Shown piece after piece: positions 32,301 to 38,300 of a stretch of DNA of 64,000 nt. The stretch's first letter is position 1. Each line of letters opens with the position of its first letter. Origin of the DNA: Cenarchaeum symbiosum A (GTDB lineage Archaea; Thermoproteota; Nitrososphaeria; Nitrososphaerales; Nitrosopumilaceae). The DNA lies in contig DP000238.1 of assembly GCA_000200715.1 (NCBI GenBank), positions 406,154-470,153 of the forward strand. The letters run 5' to 3'. Under the pieces are notes generated by a model. The model made no database searches. It was not told the DNA's origin and saw only the letters and a list, made by a program, of their open reading frames with translations. Both the position numbers and the translations under genes were made by a program.

Positions 32301-35300
32301 ATGTTGCGGCCGTCTTCTGAGACTGTGACCCCGCGGGGCAAATCATCCTGTAATACCGTGCTAAAGTTTCCCGCATGGACGGGCTGGATGGTTATGTCAT
32401 ATGGGCTTGACAGGTTGTACTGTTGTATGGCGCCGTTGTCCGCCCCCGATAGGTACAACCGGGTGCCGTTGCGGCCAAAGTCAACCCCCGTGACCAGGCC
32501 ATCCTCGGCCGCGCCAAAGCTGCCCCCGGGTACGGGGGCGGGACTGAAGCCAAACGGGGTCGCCAGTGCATACTGGTGTATGTTTCCCGAGCCGCCGGCG
32601 ACGAACAGACCGAGTCCGTCTGCGGAGAATGCCAGCCCGCGGGGGTCCTCCTCCTGGGCGTTCACGTTGTGCGAGCCGTCAATTCTTGCCGAGGATATGT
32701 CGTAGGGCTGTTCGAGCACATACCGGAATATAGTATTCTGGTCGAGACCCACCGTGATCATTATCCTGCCGTCCGCCGAGAATGCAAGCCCCTGCGGCGA
32801 TCCCTCGGTGTTGTTGAGGTTTATTGATGCCGTGTCCAGCCCGTACGGGTACAGCGAATCCGGGAGCCTGTATCCTATATCGGGCAGTCCCTGCCCGAGC
32901 GCCCCGATTTCGACCCGCAGCCGGGGATCCGCGTAATCCCGCACCAGGTCCAGTTTGTTCCCGTCCAGCACATAGCGCAGACTGTTATCCACGGCCTGCT
33001 CAAACTCGCCGATGGACAGGGGTATCCGCCCGGCTGGCGCATACCCGTCGGCGATGCTGATCAAGCCGTGTTCTACATTGCCTGCGTTCACCAATCCGTC
33101 AAAGGTTATCTCCAGTACGCCGCTGCTGTACAGCACGGTGGAAACGACCTGCCGCGCGGTCGCCACTATCCCGTCTACGCCAGTGTGCTCTGCGCCGTCG
33201 CTCACTACGGGCGCACTTGTCCCTTCTGCAACATGCTTTCCCTCCACACGGGGCGCCCCATCGTCTGCAATGCCCGGCGCATCATCTCCTGATATTGTGC
33301 CCATGCGGGCTGTCGTGGCCCCGTCGCTAACTCCGGGCTTACTTGTCCCTTCTGCAACATCCTTGCCCATTACTTTTGGCTTGCCGCCGTCTATAACGCC
33401 TGGCGCATCATCTCCTGATATTGTGCCCATGCGGGCTGTCGTGGCGCCGTCGCTAACTACGGGCTTACTTGTCCCTTCTGCAACATCCTTGCCCATTACT
33501 TTTGGCTTGCCGCCGTCTATAACGCCCGGCGCATCATCTCCTGATATTGTGCCCATGCGGGCTGTAATGGCGCCGTCGCTAACTACGGGCTTACTTGTCC
33601 CTTCTGCAACATCCTTGCCCATTACTTTTGGCTTGCCGCCGTCTATAACGCCCGGCGCATCATCTCCTGATATTGTGCCCATGCGGGCTGTAATGGCGCC
33701 GTCGCTAACTACGGGCTTACTTGTCCCTTCTGCAACATCCTTGCCCAATACTTTTGGCTTGCCGCCGTCTATAACGCCTGGCGCATCATCTCCTGTTATG
33801 TTCAGGTCCCGCGGAGCCGCGGCCCTAATGCCGATCGGATGCGTGCCGAGCTGATACGAATAGACGGCGTCGGCGCCCGCATCGGTAAAGAACAAGCGCA
33901 GGCCGTCGGAGGAGAAAGCCATCCCGGTGGGGGACCTGCCCTGATCCCTCACACTGTATGATCCCGCGTATTCCGCGGTGTCCGTGTCATGCGCAGAGTC
34001 GAGCTCGTACCTTAGCACGGCGTCTCTACTGTCGCTTATAGTTAGCATGACATGCCCGTCGGGTGAAAAGTACAAGCCCGTGGGGTTGTTGCCCTGATCC
34101 CTCACACTGAAGGATCTGACAAGGGATTCGGACGGCCTGGAGCCTCCCAGGTCGTACGGGCCCGCAAGGTTGTACCTGAACACCGTGTCTTCTGTGACGC
34201 CCACTACGAATAGCACTGTACCGTCTGGCGTGAATGCAAAATCGGTGGAGGCCGTCTCGGATCCAAACACGGAAAAGAATCCGGCGACGGGGGGCGCAGT
34301 TATGTTGTAGGGGGATGCCAGGTCGTACCTGAGCACGCGGTCGAACTGCCTGCCTATGATGAATAGCGAGCTGCCGTCTGCAGAAAAGTCCACGTCCCGC
34401 GGCGAGCTGTCCTGAAAGCTGGTGCTAAATGATTCAATGGGCACCGGCGCCGACAGGTCAAACGGGGGATCCAGCGCAAACCCGTACACCATGTCCCCGC
34501 CGTTCCCCGAGACGACCATGACGGTGCCGTCCGCCGATAACGCCATTCCGGTGGGTTCTGAATCTGACAGCCCGTACATGGAAACGGGGGGGCCGCCAAA
34601 GCCGTACGGGCCGTCGAGCTCATACTCGTGGATTGCTCCAGAGTTCATATCAGATATGAATACAAGCCTGCCGTCGGCCGAAAAGGCCAGGCCGCTGGGC
34701 GTCCCCAAATTATTCCTCATGAACAGGGACCCCGCGTACGTGTGCCCCGACAGGTCAAAGGGATCATCCAGCTCGTACCTGTGCAGCGAATCAGAGCTTG
34801 TCCCCGTTATGAACATGAGTGTGCCGTCTGCCGAGAATGCCACGCCCTGGGCGGACCCCTCCTGCCCGGCTATGCTGGCGGAATCCCCGCTGTAAGCTGC
34901 CGTGCTGATGTTAAAGGCCGTGCCCAATTCATACTGGTGGACTGCATCGCTGAGCTGCCCCGTTATGAACATCCGCATCCCGTCGGGGGAGACTGCAATG
35001 CCCCGGGGCGCCTGTTCCTGCGGCCGAACGGGCAACGTGTCCCCGGTCTTGGCGGCACCGCTTATGTCGTAGGGCTCTGCAAGGCTGTACGCATGCACTC
35101 TGTCGGCAGTCCCTCCAAGGACAAGCAGCAGCCTTCCCCCGTCCGCTAGCTCCAGCGCCACGGGATCTATCCCCGGAGTCTCAAAGAATATTCCCGTGTA
35201 CTCTGCGGACGTCACGTCATAGGCTTTTGGCAGCTCGTACTGGTGCACAGAGCTGTTCCCAGTACCTGCCAATAGCATGCGCATGCCGTCGGGCGAAAAT

Positions 35301-38300
35301 GCCACCCCGTGGGCGGTCTCCACCTGCCCTGCCACACCAAACGCGCCCCCGTATGCGGGCAGGGGCAGCGCAAACGGCACGGGGAATGGATCCCCCGTGG
35401 CGTCCCTGAGGGCATCGGCATCAAAGTGCAGCCGGGGGCTCGAATAACCGAGTATCTCCCGGAGGCGCTCGTCTGGCAGCATAAAGGAGATGGTGTTGTT
35501 GTCGGCAGGATCCGCAAGTTCCACCTCCAGCAGCGTCAGGCCGGCGGTGGAGTTGCTGTCCCTCACATGGATCCTCGACGCGTTTACCGTCGAATGGTCT
35601 ATCAACTGGTCGAACGCGATGCTCAGGACGCCATCCGCGTCGGCGGTTACAGAGGTCACCCTGGGCCTTGGGGTGGTAACGGCAGATGCGCCGTCGGAGA
35701 ATAGCGGACTGTCCGAGGCTGCACCGGACAGGACGATCCCGACCGGGTACGTGCCCAGCTCATACCAGTGGATCGAATCGGTGCCCGGGTCGGTAAAGAA
35801 CAAGTGTAGGCCGTCTGCCGAGTATGCAAGCCCCGTGGGGGATCTGCCCTGATTCTTCACGCTAAATGAGCCCGCGTATTCGGCGGTGTCTATATCGTAG
35901 GCGGCTCCAAGCTCGTACCTGAGCACAAAGCCCCTGTCGTCGCTTGCAACAAGCATGACATTCCCGCCGGGCAAAAAGTACACATCAGTAGGGCGGTCCC
36001 CCCGTGCCCCGAGATTGAAGGATCCGACAAGGGAGTCGGTGGGCACGGAGCTATTCAGGTCGTATGGGCCCGCAAGGCCGTACTCGTACACGGTATCCCC
36101 CGCAAAGCCCGTGATGAACAACCCCTCCCCGTCTGCCGTGAACGCAAGGCCGTTGGGGGTTCCCTCGGATCCGCCGACGAAAAATGATCCGTTGGGTGTA
36201 GGCGCGGTTATGTCGTAGGGTGATGCCAGGTCGTACCTGTATACACTGTTGGTTTCCCTGCCTATTACAAAGACCGAGCCGCCGTCGGCCGAGAGGTCCA
36301 CATCCCGGGGGTTCGTGTCCTCGCCTGCTGTGCTAAATGATCCGGCGGACTCTATCCCCGACAGGTCAAACGGCGGATCCAGTGTAAACCCGTACACCGC
36401 ATCCCCGCCGTTCCCCGAGATCAGCATGAGCGTCCCGTCTGCCGAGAACGCCGCCCCTGTGGGTGCCCCGTCGGGCAGGCCGTACGAGTCAGTGGGGGAG
36501 ACATCAAAGCTGTACGGGTTGTCGAGCTCGTATCTGTATATGGAATCAGAGGAGGAATCCGATATGAATACAAGCCTGCCGTCAGACGAGAATGCCAGGT
36601 CGGTGGGCATCCCCCCGCCGGCCCGCAAGTCCAGAGACCCCGCGTACGAGGCACCCGCGAGATCAAAGGAGCTATCCAGCTCGTACATGTGCAGCAAATC
36701 CGAGATTGTACCGGTTAGGAACATGAGGCCGCCTCCGGCGGAGAATGCAACGCCCTGGAGGTTGGCCTCCTGGTCAACCACGCTGACGGATTTCCTGTAT
36801 GATGCAGTGCTCAGTTCAAAGGCCGTGCCCAGGGAATACTGGTGCACGGAATTGCTGCCCTGTCCAGTCACAAATATACTCAGCCCGTCGGGGGAGATGG
36901 CGACACCGCGGGGCTCATGCTCCCGCCCCGCCGGCGAGAGTATCCCCCCTGTAGGGGCTGCAGTGCTTATGTTGTAGGGATCTGTCATCTCGTAGGCGCG
37001 AACCGGGCCGGCGAACCCGCCAAGGGTTATCAGCAGCCTCCCGCTGTCTGCGAACGCCAGGGACACGGGGTCCAGCCCCGGCGTCTCAAGGGATGTGGAG
37101 TACTCGGCGGCCTCTATATCATAGGCCCTGGGCAGGTCGTACCGGTGTATGGAGTCGCTGCCCGTACCTGCAACTAGCATGATCATCCCGTCGGGCGAGA
37201 ATGCTACGCCCTGCGGGGTCCGGTCCTGTGCCGCCACGTCAAACGAGCCCTTTTGTGCGGGCAGGGGCAGCACAAACGGCTCGGGGAATATCCCACGGTC
37301 TGTAGCGTTCAATGCGCCTGCGTCAAAGTGCAGCCTGGGGTTTGAATGGTTTGATATCTCCCCCCGGCGGTCCGCGGACAGCCTGAACGAGACGGTATTC
37401 TCGGCGCCAGGTGCCGCAAGCTCCGACTGCACCATAGTCAGCCCTGCCGCCCCGCCGTCCCTTATGTGGATTCTCGATGCGTTTACCGTCGAGTGGTCGA
37501 CGGGCCGGTCAAATACAATGCTCAGAATGTCCGCCAAGTCTAAAACGGCCGAGACCAGCACGGGGCTCTCCCCCCGGGGTGGAATGGCCGCAGCATCCGA
37601 GTTAACATCCGGCGCATCGCGCGCCATTGCGTCAAACATGACTATGCGCAGCACGTCATCATCCAGGACGGGCCCGTCCCTTGGATTTAGCTTCCCCGGT
37701 ATCACGGCATCCCCGAGGATTCCCACGCTTGGCGCATCGCCTGCCGTTACTATCCTGGTTATGCGGGATATCTCGCCCACGCCGGGCGCGTCGCGCGCCC
37801 TTGCCACCTGCTCCCCGTCCTTCAGGGCAACATCCGACAAGGCGAGCCTGTCGCCAGGTATCAAATGCGCAATGAATCTGGTGGGGACCTCGACTGTTAT
37901 CTCTTCAAGCATGGGCCCGTCGGAACCGTTCAAGGCAGCCGTGCGCCTGGCGGGATACCCCCCGAACTCAAAGCTAGCCACCGCCCTGGTGCCCCCGTCG
38001 AGGCCAAACAGCGTGCGGCCGTCATCCGAGAACGACAGGGCCTGGAGGGACTCTGTCCCCGTGAGGAAGCTTCCCACGCGCGTGGCGTTGATTATATTGT
38101 ACGCGGCATCCAGGGCATAGTGGTGCACCTGGCCATCGTCATCGGAGACATACAGCGCGCCGCCTGTGCGTGAAAAGTACAAATCTGTCGGAGTCAGGCC
38201 GTCGAGCTCAAGACCCGCCTCGTATGCGGCCCCGGTTACATCGTACGGCGTGCTTAGTCCATACTGATGTATTGTACCGCCGGCGCCCCCGGCGACGACA

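Larger units (their letters stand above)
22330..37570 (-). repeat. About 1.9-kb module repeats inside the giant gene
   Basis: The sequence encoding the Ig-like signature (forward-strand CCGTCCCTTATGTGGATTCT-type) recurs near 24066, 25969, 27868, 29781, 35555 and 37454. Spacing is 1,899-1,913 bp, except across the divergent module 4 (about 29.8-33.2 kb). Equivalent blades in different modules resemble each other more than neighbouring blades do, so whole 10-blade modules were duplicated. Confidence 0.9.

Noticed and set aside
21471..33795. CRISPR-like regular spacing of repeats
   Set aside because: Repeats are contiguous, in frame and coding (38, 20 and 42 residues); there are no unique spacers and no cas genes.
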